DNA of 39,131 nt from Micavibrio sp. UBA6139 (GTDB taxonomy: Bacteria > Pseudomonadota > Alphaproteobacteria > Micavibrionales > Micavibrionaceae), in the NCBI GenBank assembly GCA_002423285.1, contig DIVF01000016.1, positions 1-39,131 of the forward strand, given 5' to 3'. Both the position numbers and the translations under genes were made by a program. A model generated the notes under the pieces. It did not search any database, had not been told where the DNA came from, and worked only from the letters and a program-made list of their open reading frames with translations. Shown here in pieces: positions 8,727-17,260 of the stretch (positions are counted from its first letter, which is position 1; the number at the start of each line of letters is the position of its first letter).

Positions 8727-9308
8727 TCAGGGCACGGTGCTTTCGTGATGTTCACGGATTTGGCCGGTATCCATTTTCCGGCGATCTTCCTTGTTCCAAT
8801 TCAGTTCGCGGCGACGGCGGTCGGGGCCAAAGAACGACGTGGCCTTCACAAACGGGCGCGGGTTATTGACCACGGATAAGATGCGGGATGCCATTTTTTC
8901 GGCTGATAAAGGCTTCATCAGCACTTCATTGGCCCCTGCGTCACGGGCCGCCATGACGGCGCGTTCATTGACGAAGGTGCTAAGCATGATAATCGGCATA
9001 AAGCGAATGGTTTCGTTTTTGTGATTGCGGATAAAGGCCATCAGTTCTGACCCCATACCGCCCGGCATCATCCAATCGGTCAGGACGATATCAATTGGTT
9101 TTGAACCACCGGACTGGTTCAGGGTGATAATCTGTTTTGCTTCCTCGCCACTGGAACACACAATCACATTGCCGACACCAAAGGCCCGCAACATTGATAC
9201 GACCAGCGACTGGATAAATTCGTAATCTTCGACCAGCAGGATATTAAAATTCTGCAGAGAAAAAACAGTTTGGCCCGGGGCATTCGAGGAGGATGGTGGC
9301 GGTGTCAT
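8727..9308 (-). CDS. CheY-like response regulator receiver protein (paralogue 2)
   Basis: A 193-residue paralogue of the preceding receiver, close to co-linear along its whole length. Asp28 with Glu27 forms the acidic pocket (LLVEDYEF), Asp78 is the phospho-acceptor (VLTDWMMPGG), and MKPLS carries the lysine. The tail repeats NPRPFVKATSFFGPDRRRRE. The first acidic residue is Glu instead of Asp, which may alter phosphorylation or Mg binding. The ATG at 9308 has AAAGG very close upstream, so translation initiation may be weak. The gene order suggests tandem duplication and joint transcription with the 166-residue protein gene. Confidence 0.85.
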   Translation of the reverse strand: MTPPPSSSNAPGQTVFSLQNFNILLVEDYEFIQSLVVSMLRAFGVGNVIVCSSGEEAKQIITLNQSGGSKPIDIVLTDWMMPGGMGSELMAFIRNHKNETIRFMPIIMLSTFVNERAVMAARDAGANEVLMKPLSAEKMASRILSVVNNPRPFVKATSFFGPDRRRRELNWNKEDRRKMDTGQIREHHESTVP

Positions 9309-9382
9309 GCCTTTGATACAATTCTGGGGTACAATTCAAGGTTACATCTTGGTTTAAGTATACATCAAAAATTTAGACAAAT

Positions 9383-12300
9383 TCAATCGCGCTTGCGCTT
9401 CAGGTCAATAAATACCTTGGCCCCGCCATCCGCAGATTCCAACAGGGCATTGGCCCCCACCTGCACCGGATGATCCGCCGTGATGATTAAACGGACCCCG
9501 CCCGTGGGCAAGTCTTCAACGCTGTAGCCCGCTATGAATCCAGCGGAATCCCCACCCCCTTTACGCGACAAATCCCATTTTACGCCCGGCAAGGTCACGC
9601 TGAAGCCCTGCGCATCAGAAGCCGGGACCAAATCATAGGAAACCGGCCCGGACAGGTCGAGCACAAGGCGCAGCCTGTCCGGGTGTTCCCCCATACGGAA
9701 CCCGCGCAGCACAACAGACCCCGTCACAGCCGTACCCGATTCGGGGTGAGGTTTGGCCACTTCACCATCGATCCCTTCGCTCAATTGACTGTTGATGGTT
9801 TCTGCCCCGGCAGCGGGTTCCAGAAGATGAAGATCAATCCCCGATGCAAACAAATCATCAGGATCAACCGCAATATTTTGCGGGCGTACATCAATGCCAT
9901 AGGACGGATCAACCCGCACCGTGTAAGAACCGGGCGGCACATATTCAAAGGTATAAAACCCGTCATAGGCTGATTCCGTTGACTGCACGACCACGCCGTT
10001 TGCATCGACCAGATCAATCCGAATACCCTGCACCGCACGGCCATCATAATAGGAAATCGTGCCATCAACCGCGCCCGTTTCAATGACCGGAAAATCAAAT
10101 GACGGGAACGACCCCGGACGCAGTGATGCCTTATAACCATCCAGCAGCGAATGATAATAAGGGTCACCCAGCGATGCAGGGTCCAGCGTGATAACAGAAT
10201 CACTGGTTCCCGTTCCGGCTTGCGTCGCCAATATTCCGTTTTCATCGGTTTGTGCGTTTGTGGGGCTGTTATTAACACGAATGCGGGCTTCGCCGACGGG
10301 GGTGTCGCCCTCACTGAACAGGCCATTTGAATCGTGGTCCATAAAGACTCGCGCCCGGGCCATGGCCGCAGACCCCAGACGTTCCGATGTCATGATGTAC
10401 TGGCCGTCCTTGCCATAAGGACCAAGCGAGGTTGTCGCGCGCAGCGTGACTTGTGTGCCGTCCTGGTCCAGCCACAATGTTTCAAGACTGCCGATAAATT
10501 TTTCAAAATCATAATTAACCTGAAAACCACCACTGGAATCAGATTCTTCCATATCATGACGGGCAAAAAGCGAGGCCGAGAGGCGTTCGGTCGCCTGATA
10601 AAATAATTCCCCATCAAAGGCGCTCAATTGCTTTTCCGGGAAGACATCATAATCAAGCGTCGAGCGCAGCCGCCATTTTTTCATCCGCGCCGTGATGGTC
10701 AATTGCCCGGTCGTATTATCGTGATGATTATTGCTAAGATCTGTGCGGATTGAATGGGCCAGCCGCACCCCACCAAACCCAAGCGTTTGGCGTGTAGACA
10801 GATTTGTTTCAGTATCACCGTTGCGGCGTTTTAAATTTTCAAGATCAAGATTTAAACCGAGGGCCCCAAAAGGCAACATAATATTTCGCTGCACCCCGAT
10901 TTCCGTTTTCCGCCTGAGCGCGAAAAAATCATAGCCCGCTTCCGGGCTTTCAAAATTGTTGAAGATCGCATTGTGCAAGTTCACCTTAAAACCCGCCAGA
11001 TCGGTGATGAAGCGTACATCCAGCGCATTGCCGCGCTTATCGACGCCCCCATTGGTGCTGACATCTTGATAGGCTTCCGTTTGCAACGAACCAAAGGGCA
11101 GGACGGCTGATGCTCCCAGTGTCAAATAATCGCGCCGCGTGTGGTTTTGATCGGTCGGGATTGTGTTGAGCGAGCCATAGGCGGTGAGCATACGATTAAG
11201 GCCATAGACGACCTCCCCCGTCACAGCAAACCCATCCAGACGATCAACGCGGTTATCATCGCGCAGGCGAATGAGGTCTTCACCCGTTTCCACAGCCCCC
11301 AACGTGTAACTGAATTGCCCGGGGCGCAGCATGTTCGACCCGAATTGATAATTTTCCGTGGATTCACGCACCTGCCCCTGTGGCCCGTACAGGACAACGC
11401 GCATCTGGTTATTGCCGAAATTCAAAACGACATCTTCAAAACGATATTCACCGCGCACATCGACACGGCCAAAGGTGAGAAGCTCACCATTACGGTATAG
11501 CTCTACTTCCCACCCGATGGGGCCGGTGCCATCAATGGTGATCCGGTCAAATTCCCCGTCACGATCATTATTGGATGAGGTCAGCATCACCCCCCGCCCG
11601 GATGATCCGTTGCCGATCAAGGGGGAATGGCGCACACGTGTATCGCCAAGTTCGACCCGGCGCAGATCGAAGGGTAAAGGTTCTTCTTGCGTGGCGTCCC
11701 GTTCCAAACGGAACCGAATGACGTCGGGGTCAACGGTATCACCATCGCGGTAGCCAAAGCTGGCGGAGTAATTGGCGCTCATCCACGCAAGGTCCTGAAC
11801 GCCCGTGACATTCATCATGCCTTCAAAATGACTGCCCCGGCTTTGGTAGCGATGCCATGTTTCAAAATCAGCGGCGGGCAAACCGTAAATGCGGTATTTA
11901 TTGGATAGCAAAGTTAGATCGGTTGGCGTTGAGGCGGTTTCTGCACGACGGCTGGTTGTTAATTCCTGCATTTGTTTGCGAGCGATACGCTGCATAAAGG
12001 GCATTTTTTCATCGGCCATGACATCCAGCGTCAGGGCGGGAAGATTCACCGCCATGCCCACGGGCCAAATGCGATTTAAAATTTCCTGCTGTACATAAAG
12101 ATCATTCTTATCCGCAATACCCGCAGGCAGGATGGCCGTATCGGGCAAGGTTTCGCGTTGACCACGAATGACCAGTTCACGCCGCCCGGTATCAATTAAA
12201 AAACTGTTTTCTTCATCCATCGCCCAACCACTGATAAGGCCACGGCTGAGATCGGGTTCGATAAAGAAATCAAAAACCCCGGCCAGTTCCATCAACGGCA

Positions 12301-12535
12301 AATAATTGCGGGCGCGGTATTGGTAAACAACAATACCGGATGACAGATTATGGGCCCCGGCATTGATCGCTAGGATCAAAGGCTGGGTGTCCTCTTCGGG
12401 GAGCGCACCACGTTGTTCGGCGGCAAAGGCGGGGGCGTGAAAAGACAGGCCCGCAACCGGCATAAGGGTCGCAGCAGATACAATAATCCGCAGGGCACAG
12501 CACGTGCCCGGTCGATAAAAGCGTAATAGACCCAT
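9383..12535 (-). CDS. chaperone-usher pathway outer-membrane usher with C-terminal AMIN-like domain
   Basis: A very long protein (about 1050 residues from ATG 12535; the frame runs to 12616, but ATG 12535 begins a better signal peptide ending in APAFA). Usher-like features include the middle segment IGWEVELYRNGELLTFGRVD and NFGNNQMRVVLYGPQGQ, followed by hundreds of residues of alternating beta strands as in a 24-strand barrel. Then come DHDSNGLFSEGDTPVGEARI and DGFYTFEYVPPGSYTVRVDP, which are SdrD-B/carboxypeptidase-regulatory-like beta sandwiches. The last about 120 residues (HPDRLRLVLDLSGPVSYDL ... GGVRLIITADHPV ... KVFIDLKRK) look like an AMIN domain, which binds peptidoglycan or the envelope in amidases and secretins. 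It is encoded behind the chaperone and DUF4402 genes. The usher role is strong; the AMIN call is by pattern. Confidence 0.8.
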   Translation of the reverse strand: MGLLRFYRPGTCCALRIIVSAATLMPVAGLSFHAPAFAAEQRGALPEEDTQPLILAINAGAHNLSSGIVVYQYRARNYLPLMELAGVFDFFIEPDLSRGLISGWAMDEENSFLIDTGRRELVIRGQRETLPDTAILPAGIADKNDLYVQQEILNRIWPVGMAVNLPALTLDVMADEKMPFMQRIARKQMQELTTSRRAETASTPTDLTLLSNKYRIYGLPAADFETWHRYQSRGSHFEGMMNVTGVQDLAWMSANYSASFGYRDGDTVDPDVIRFRLERDATQEEPLPFDLRRVELGDTRVRHSPLIGNGSSGRGVMLTSSNNDRDGEFDRITIDGTGPIGWEVELYRNGELLTFGRVDVRGEYRFEDVVLNFGNNQMRVVLYGPQGQVRESTENYQFGSNMLRPGQFSYTLGAVETGEDLIRLRDDNRVDRLDGFAVTGEVVYGLNRMLTAYGSLNTIPTDQNHTRRDYLTLGASAVLPFGSLQTEAYQDVSTNGGVDKRGNALDVRFITDLAGFKVNLHNAIFNNFESPEAGYDFFALRRKTEIGVQRNIMLPFGALGLNLDLENLKRRNGDTETNLSTRQTLGFGGVRLAHSIRTDLSNNHHDNTTGQLTITARMKKWRLRSTLDYDVFPEKQLSAFDGELFYQATERLSASLFARHDMEESDSSGGFQVNYDFEKFIGSLETLWLDQDGTQVTLRATTSLGPYGKDGQYIMTSERLGSAAMARARVFMDHDSNGLFSEGDTPVGEARIRVNNSPTNAQTDENGILATQAGTGTSDSVITLDPASLGDPYYHSLLDGYKASLRPGSFPSFDFPVIETGAVDGTISYYDGRAVQGIRIDLVDANGVVVQSTESAYDGFYTFEYVPPGSYTVRVDPSYGIDVRPQNIAVDPDDLFASGIDLHLLEPAAGAETINSQLSEGIDGEVAKPHPESGTAVTGSVVLRGFRMGEHPDRLRLVLDLSGPVSYDLVPASDAQGFSVTLPGVKWDLSRKGGGDSAGFIAGYSVEDLPTGGVRLIITADHPVQVGANALLESADGGAKVFIDLKRKRD

Positions 12536-12649
12536 GAAACCGGGGGAAAGGCAGGAAGGAAATAAATAAAATATACACGTATTAATATAGTGAAGTGGCC
12601 GCCTATATCTTAGCACGACTATATTCGCTGGCCAATCCTGAGCGGAGGT

Positions 12650-13516
12650 TTAAGGCAGGGTAATGCTCGCCTCGGCAATGGTTTTGCCTGAGAAGGCTGG
12701 GTCTTTATCCCCCGCCAGATAGGATACGCGCATCGATTGACATATCCCCGCCCCCTCGTCCGGAACCTTCACCTTAAATTCAAGGTGGCGGGTCGTGGTT
12801 TCGGTATAAACGGCAATACCGCGAATTTCATGGATAAGTTGCGGCGATGGCCCAGACAGGCAGGTGAATTGGAAATCACCATAGAGGCTGCGGTTGCCCT
12901 CACGGTGCAAATCCAGCGTCACGAAGAAATTGTCACCCTGCTGTGTCAGGACCGGGTTGGTAATGGTGCCGCTGGCGTTTGTTTTGCCCTGACGCACGAT
13001 GACCGGGAAATTGGCCCCGGCCAGCATTTTGATCTGGATGCCTGTGGCGGATTCATCCACCGTCTGGGTTGCATCATCGGGTGCGGTGAATTTTATGGCG
13101 TCCTCTTCAGGGCGAATCCACAGATGAGAACGGTATTCCCCGTCAGCCAGATCGGCGGGTTTCCGCACCATCAAACGCACCTGTTGACTGCCCCCGGCAG
13201 GAATGGTGATACGGCGCGGAGCAAAAATGACCATGTTATCGGCCGGATTAAGGCCAGGAATTGTCTCGCCCTCTTCAACCGGGCTGAATGATTTTCCATC
13301 GCGCATTGTCATGTTGCGCCAGCTGATCCGGTATGTTTGCTCTTCATCGCTGTCATTGATGAGCGTCAAAACCTCGGTACGCTTTGACCCTTCAAAAACA
13401 ACGCGTTTTATTGTCAGCTTGATCGCATGCGCAGCCCCGGCATCAAAAAGAAAGATGACCGAAACCAGCGCAAGCGCAGCCAAGATAGAACGCATAAGAG
13501 AAAGCGTCTTATTCAT
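12650..13516 (-). CDS. periplasmic pilus-assembly chaperone
   Basis: A fimbrial chaperone of PapD type, 288 residues from ATG 13516. A signal peptide (about residues 1-30, ending AGAAHA) is followed by an immunoglobulin-like domain: KRVVFEGSKRTEVLTLINDS as the first strands and FAPRRITIPAGGSQQVRLMV as the typical G1-strand region, then a second domain. The frame extends to 13591, but those residues lie within the upstream gene; ATG 13516 overlaps the end of the DUF4402 gene by 8 bases (ATGAATAA), a sign of translational coupling. It should cap subunits and deliver them to the usher. The larger size suggests the archaic/alternative chaperone group. Confidence 0.88.
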   Translation of the reverse strand: MNKTLSLMRSILAALALVSVIFLFDAGAAHAIKLTIKRVVFEGSKRTEVLTLINDSDEEQTYRISWRNMTMRDGKSFSPVEEGETIPGLNPADNMVIFAPRRITIPAGGSQQVRLMVRKPADLADGEYRSHLWIRPEEDAIKFTAPDDATQTVDESATGIQIKMLAGANFPVIVRQGKTNASGTITNPVLTQQGDNFFVTLDLHREGNRSLYGDFQFTCLSGPSPQLIHEIRGIAVYTETTTRHLEFKVKVPDEGAGICQSMRVSYLAGDKDPAFSGKTIAEASITLP

Positions 13517-14045
13517 ACATAGCTTCAACACGGAGAACACCCGTATACGTCCCGGCCTTCTGGCCAGCAGGAACGACCAGATCACCACCAATCGCTATGA
13601 CATCAGAACCATTATTCAATGCGCTAACATAGACGCTAGCCCCTGTTGAGGAACCATCGCTCATGATCAAATTATTGACGGTCATGGTTTGGTTGCTGCC
13701 GTTACTGAGTGTGATGCTTGCTGGCAAGTGCACCTCATAGCTCGCATCCCCACCACCTGTCATGGAACATTGACCGGCTGTTGGCGCGCCTGCACCTGCC
13801 GCTGTTGATCCGCCATAGGTGGCAGCCCCTGTCGTGGGGACCCGTACAGTTCCACCCGATGCGCCGGGTAAAACAGTGCCGAAACTTAAGCTGCGTGTAT
13901 TGCAGTTAAGGGTCAGTGGTTGAACGATGACGGCCTGTACGTTCAGATCGCTGACCGCGCTGCCACTGGCAAAAACGGCGGGCGATACGCTTAACGCAAG
14001 ACAAAAAACAGGGGCCAAAAGATACGCTTTTGCTGATGACATCAT
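13509..14045 (-). CDS. DUF4402-type pilin-like subunit, exported
   Basis: A 178-residue secreted protein with a signal peptide cut near VFASGSAV. The body matches the DUF4402 pattern seen in putative fimbrial subunits: LSFGTVLPGASGGTVRVPTT, then GGDASYEVHLPASITLSNGS with tmtv, and a closing AIGGDLVVPAGQKAGTYTG before RVEAMY. The N-terminal strand after the cleavage site (SDLNVQAVIVQPLTL) could act as the donor strand in fibre assembly. There are two Cys residues, NCNTR and QCSM, in the mature part, so one disulfide is possible. GGAG lies 9 bases before ATG 14045. First gene of the chaperone-usher operon, so probably the major subunit. Confidence 0.85.
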   Translation of the reverse strand: MMSSAKAYLLAPVFCLALSVSPAVFASGSAVSDLNVQAVIVQPLTLNCNTRSLSFGTVLPGASGGTVRVPTTGAATYGGSTAAGAGAPTAGQCSMTGGGDASYEVHLPASITLSNGSNQTMTVNNLIMSDGSSTGASVYVSALNNGSDVIAIGGDLVVPAGQKAGTYTGVLRVEAMYE

Positions 14046-14111
14046 AATAATATGCTCCGAACCGGCATTTCTGCCGCGATTTTAAAAATGGATTGTATGT
14101 TAATGACCCAC

Positions 14112-14140
14112 ATCAACCAGAAAATGCAGCCGTATGTCAA
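14112..14140 (-). promoter_or_regulatory. candidate sigma70-type promoter of the chaperone-usher operon
   Basis: Read on the minus strand: TTGACA (14140-14135), a 17-base spacer, then GTTGAT (14117-14112). The -35 is perfect; the -10 matches only 3 of 6. Transcription would start about 60 bases before the DUF4402 ATG. Confidence 0.45.
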
Positions 14141-14177
14141 GATTTTCGCATTTCATTACATTAGGGGCGCTTAATAT

Positions 14178-14191
14178 TTGATGATAATCAG
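14178..14191. promoter_or_regulatory. imperfect Fnr/Anr-like box
   Basis: TTGATGATAATCAG matches TTGAT-N4-ATCAA at 9 of 10 positions. It lies between the divergent chaperone-usher operon and the gene at 14319. Weaker than the boxes further right, so it could be chance. Confidence 0.3.
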
Positions 14192-14318
14192 GCCTGTAAA
14201 GGAATTGATTCTGACCGTCCGGCATGGAATGATGCCTGTCTTAAGCCCGAATAAGGGGCATCACGGCGCGATACGGACTTATTCCCTCTGGGTGCCCACG
14301 CAAGAGTAGAGTCAAAAA

Positions 14319-14786
14319 ATGCCAACGTCTTTTCTGGAATTCATGGAATTGCTCAGCTATCTGGCAACCGTTATCGGTATCCCGCTGGCCATTTTGACAT
14401 TCACATCGCAAGAGCGCAAAGAGCGTCAATCCGAACAGGAAGAAATCTATGACCAGTTGATGGATCACTATGATGACATCAAGGAAAAGCTGTTTGAATA
14501 CCCAGAACTGGATCAACACGACACGACCCTGACTGACCCGGAATCAGCACGCCGTCAGCGCATTTTGTATGAAATGCTGATCAGCTTGTTTGAACGGGCT
14601 TTCATTTTGCTGCACGGGGAAACCGACCCGGCCTATCGCAGGATGTGGAACTCGTGGATCGATTATATTGAATACTGGACCAGCCGTCCGAATTTCCGCG
14701 AAGCCCTGCCCGATATGATGCGCGGCGAGGATCCGGATTTTACGGCGTTCATTGCAAAACTCACTGAAATGGATTTGAAACCTTGA
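14319..14786 (+). CDS. small membrane-anchored hypothetical protein
   Basis: A 155-residue protein of no family I can name. One hydrophobic segment near the N-terminus (LLSYLATVIGIPLAILTF, residues about 11-28) should anchor it in the inner membrane. After it comes a charged, probably coiled-coil region (QERKERQSEQEEIYDQLMDH) and a helical cytoplasmic domain with W and Y residues. Its last four bases overlap the TTG of the epimerase gene, so the two are translated together. A role in regulating polysaccharide synthesis is only suggested by that coupling. Confidence 0.65.
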   Translation: MPTSFLEFMELLSYLATVIGIPLAILTFTSQERKERQSEQEEIYDQLMDHYDDIKEKLFEYPELDQHDTTLTDPESARRQRILYEMLISLFERAFILLHGETDPAYRRMWNSWIDYIEYWTSRPNFREALPDMMRGEDPDFTAFIAKLTEMDLKP

Positions 14787-15811
14787 AACATATCGACCTG
14801 ACCGGAAAGCGTATCGTTGTTACTGGTTCTGCTGGTTTTATTGGTTACACCCTGACCCGCACCCTGTTGGAACAGGGCCATGCGGTATGGGGGTTTGATA
14901 ACCTCAATGATTACTACGCCGTATCGTTGAAAGAAGACCGCCTGAAATCGCTGAGCGCGCATAAAAACCATGTCTTCCGCAAGGGGTCCTTGGAAAATGC
15001 CGCCGATGTTGCCGCGCTGTTTGCCGATGCCAAACCGGATATCGTCATCAATCTGGCGGCACAGGCGGGGGTTCGTTATTCCCTGACCAATCCGCAGGCC
15101 TATATCGACAGCAACCTGACCGGCTTCACCAATATTTTAGAAGAATCCCGCAAGGGCAATGTTGAGCATCTGGTCTATGCCTCGTCCAGTTCGGTGTACG
15201 GTGCCAATACATCAATGCCGTTTTCGGAAACCGATAATGTCAGCCACCCGCTGAGCCTCTACGCCGCCACCAAGAAAGCCAATGAGCTGATGGCGCATAG
15301 CTACAGCAATATCTATGGCCTGCCGACAACAGGTCTGCGTTTCTTCACGGTCTATGGCCCATGGGGCCGCCCGGATATGGCGATGTTCCTGTTTGCGAAT
15401 GCGATCATGGAAGGAAAGCCAATCAACGTCTTTAACCACGGTAATATGCGCCGTGATTTCACCTATGTTGATGACATTGTCAGCGGTGTCATCGGTGCGG
15501 CAAAAACAGTGCCCGAAGCCAATGAAAATTGGGATAGCCTGAGCGCAGACCCATCATCCAGCCGCGTGCCGTGGTCGGTTTATAACCTTGGCAATAACAA
15601 GCCTGAAAACCTGATGAATGTTATTTCCCTGCTGGAAAAAGCATTGGGCCGTGAAGCGATTAAAAACATGCTGCCCCTGCAGCCCGGTGATGTGCCGGAA
15701 ACCTGCGCCAATATTGACCGCGCCCAGCGTGATTTTGGCTTTGCGCCCAAGACCAGCGTTGAACAGGGCATCGCCAATTTCATCGACTGGTACCGCGCAT
15801 ATTATAAATAG
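14783..15811 (+). CDS. UDP-glucuronate 4-epimerase (NAD-dependent epimerase family)
   Basis: A 342-residue short-chain-type epimerase. GSAGFIGYTLTRTLLEQGH is the NAD-binding start, WGFDNLNDYYAVSLKEDRL is the distinctive segment of the UDP-glucuronate 4-epimerase group, and SLYAATKKANE holds the Tyr/Lys catalytic pair; LRFFTVYGPWGRPDMA is also characteristic. It would interconvert UDP-glucuronate and UDP-galacturonate for capsule or LPS. The start is TTG 14783, overlapping the TGA of the gene before by four bases. A strong terminator follows at once. Another sugar-nucleotide epimerase specificity is possible. Confidence 0.86.
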   Translation: MKHIDLTGKRIVVTGSAGFIGYTLTRTLLEQGHAVWGFDNLNDYYAVSLKEDRLKSLSAHKNHVFRKGSLENAADVAALFADAKPDIVINLAAQAGVRYSLTNPQAYIDSNLTGFTNILEESRKGNVEHLVYASSSSVYGANTSMPFSETDNVSHPLSLYAATKKANELMAHSYSNIYGLPTTGLRFFTVYGPWGRPDMAMFLFANAIMEGKPINVFNHGNMRRDFTYVDDIVSGVIGAAKTVPEANENWDSLSADPSSSRVPWSVYNLGNNKPENLMNVISLLEKALGREAIKNMLPLQPGDVPETCANIDRAQRDFGFAPKTSVEQGIANFIDWYRAYYK

Positions 15812-15812
15812 C

Positions 15813-15846
15813 AAAACCGCCACCCGTTATCACAGGTGGCGGTTTT
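15813..15846. terminator. rho-independent terminator shared by convergent genes
   Basis: A perfect 12-bp stem (AAAACCGCCACC at 15813-15824 with GGTGGCGGTTTT at 15835-15846), a 10-base loop and a T run. The A run on the other side makes it work in both directions, ending the epimerase transcript and the cold shock transcript. Confidence 0.93.
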
Positions 15847-15873
15847 TAAATTTCGTAAGATCCTGAACGGAGA

Positions 15874-16077
15874 TTACAGAGTTTTCAGATCGCCGGCAGA
15901 TGTTTTGCCTTTGCTGGTTACCAGCTCATAGCTGACTTTTTGGTTTTCATTCAGGCCGCGCAGGCCAGCTGCCTCAACTGCGGAAATGTGAACGAAAACG
16001 TCTCCCCCGCCATCGTCTGGGGAAATAAAGCCGTAGCCTTTTGTTGCGTTAAACCATTTAACGGTACCGGTAGCCAT
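15874..16077 (-). CDS. cspA: cold shock protein (CspA family)
   Basis: A 67-residue single cold shock domain. The RNA-binding motifs are present as GTVKWFNATKGYGFI (RNP1 core KGYGFI) and DVFVHISAVE (RNP2, VFVH). It binds single-stranded nucleic acid and melts RNA structure. AAGGAG lies about 9 bases before the ATG. Monocistronic, with a shared terminator after it and a long leader before it. Which paralogue it is cannot be told from one window. Confidence 0.95.
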   Translation of the reverse strand: MATGTVKWFNATKGYGFISPDDGGGDVFVHISAVEAAGLRGLNENQKVSYELVTSKGKTSAGDLKTL

Positions 16078-16267
16078 TCTGGAAGTCTCCTTAAAATTCA
16101 GTCTTCATAAAGTGTTGTTTCGTCCACCCAACTCTGGCGGTCAATCCGTCAGATAAAGTATGACCGCAGGACGGTAACACGAGCCGTAAAACCCCGCAAT
16201 CCGTGATTTAAACGGTGCAATTTGTGAAATATTATGTCGCAGAAATTTTTATTTTATGTAAAGAAAG
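16078..16267 (-). promoter_or_regulatory. cold shock gene leader and promoter region
   Basis: No gene on either strand. Cold shock genes usually have a long structured leader, and this gap fits that. AT-rich sequence at about 16215-16260 (TAATATTT and TAAAATAAAA on the minus strand) could hold the promoter. I could not fix a -35/-10 pair. Confidence 0.4.
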
Positions 16268-16296
16268 CAGCCCCGCACAGGCGCTGTAGGGGGCTG
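16268..16296 (-). terminator. terminator after the MliC-META lipoprotein gene
   Basis: Stem CAGCCCC (16268-16274) with GGGGCTG (16290-16296). On the minus strand it is followed by CTTTCTTT. It lies 28 bases past the lipoprotein stop. On the plus strand it also ends in TTTT. Confidence 0.75.
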
Positions 16297-16323
16297 TTTT
16301 CATGATGTCCGTCAAAAAATTAC

Positions 16324-17169
16324 CTAGGGCGCGGGCATTTCCTGCGGTGCAACAGGAACCTCTTGGGCCTCAACCCGGAACTTCAGGGTTTTGTCCTCGC
16401 CGCTCAGAATCAGTGCGCCCGTTTCATCGAAATGATACGCGCTCATCAACACCAGCGCATCGACGAAACGCTGTTCTTGTTCCATCAAGGCCGGGGCGCA
16501 AGCCATCATCGTCATGGCGGCATTTGTTTTGATGCTGAGCGTCGCGTCTTTCAATTCATACCCGGCTGTATAACGGTTGCATCCGGAATGCCCCGATGCA
16601 TTGCCCGCATCATCCAGCAGCAATGTCATGTGAGAGCTGTCAATGATCCCGCCATCATTCAGATCTTCCAGCAACCATGTAATACCTGTGATCTGGGCCG
16701 GGTTTTCGACTTTGACGTCATCAACAACATCAACCGGGGCACCTGTTCCGGCATCGGCCGTCTTTGCAATGCATTCTGGCCAATCCTGACCATCCAGCGT
16801 GATAAGCGCCGTATTACCCTTGCTCCAGAAGGTCAAACCGGGTTTATCAACAGCTTCATATTTTACACCGGATGCGGAAACAACGTCCTGCAAGGCATAG
16901 CTGACCCCATCATCAAGGATCAATTCAGGACCAGCGCTGCTGAGGATCAAACGCACTTCCTTTTCACCACACATATAAAGGACGCGGGTGGCCGGTGTTT
17001 CAGGCGCGGCACTATCCAGCGGCGCAGCGTCATTCAACACCGGGACTGGCGCCACGACCACCTCCGCAGCCTTTTGTTCGGCAGCAGAATCCTTTTTCCC
17101 ATCATCACAGGCCGTCACAAGTATGAGGGGAAGCAGCAGGGATAGGGTCAAAAAGGACGGGCGCAGCAT
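16324..17169 (-). CDS. lipoprotein with MliC and META domains
   Basis: A 281-residue outer-membrane or periplasmic lipoprotein. The lipobox is LVTAC, with the lipidated Cys about residue 21. An MliC (c-type lysozyme inhibitor) domain at residues about 60-135 has YMCGEKEVRL, SASGVKYEA and LTFWSKGNTALITLDG with paired cysteines. A META/HslJ domain at about 160-265 has ITWLLEDL, SGHSGCNRYTAGYEL and TNAAMTMMACAP. The frame reaches ATG 17181, but that ATG lies in the Shine-Dalgarno sequence GGAGAA; ATG 17169 sits 6 bases after it. It may protect the cell wall from lysozyme. A perfect Fnr box lies 43 bases upstream, divergent to the gene at 17261. Confidence 0.85.
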   Translation of the reverse strand: MLRPSFLTLSLLLPLILVTACDDGKKDSAAEQKAAEVVVAPVPVLNDAAPLDSAAPETPATRVLYMCGEKEVRLILSSAGPELILDDGVSYALQDVVSASGVKYEAVDKPGLTFWSKGNTALITLDGQDWPECIAKTADAGTGAPVDVVDDVKVENPAQITGITWLLEDLNDGGIIDSSHMTLLLDDAGNASGHSGCNRYTAGYELKDATLSIKTNAAMTMMACAPALMEQEQRFVDALVLMSAYHFDETGALILSGEDKTLKFRVEAQEVPVAPQEMPAP

Positions 17170-17211
17170 AAAATTCTCCATACGTTACAAACGTATGACT
17201 ATAGCAATGAT

Positions 17212-17225
17212 TTGATTTTAATCAA
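17212..17225. promoter_or_regulatory. Fnr/Anr/Dnr box (perfect)
   Basis: TTGATTTTAATCAA is a perfect TTGAT-N4-ATCAA palindrome. On the plus side, CATAAT (17249-17254) is a good -10 about 33 bases from the box centre, the class II distance, and predicts a start at about 17261, the ATG of the next gene. On the minus side, TGTAAC (17189-17184) is also at that distance. Confidence 0.85.
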
Positions 17226-17260
17226 AGAAGCCCGCCCCCGGCCCCCGCCATAATGAGGAT

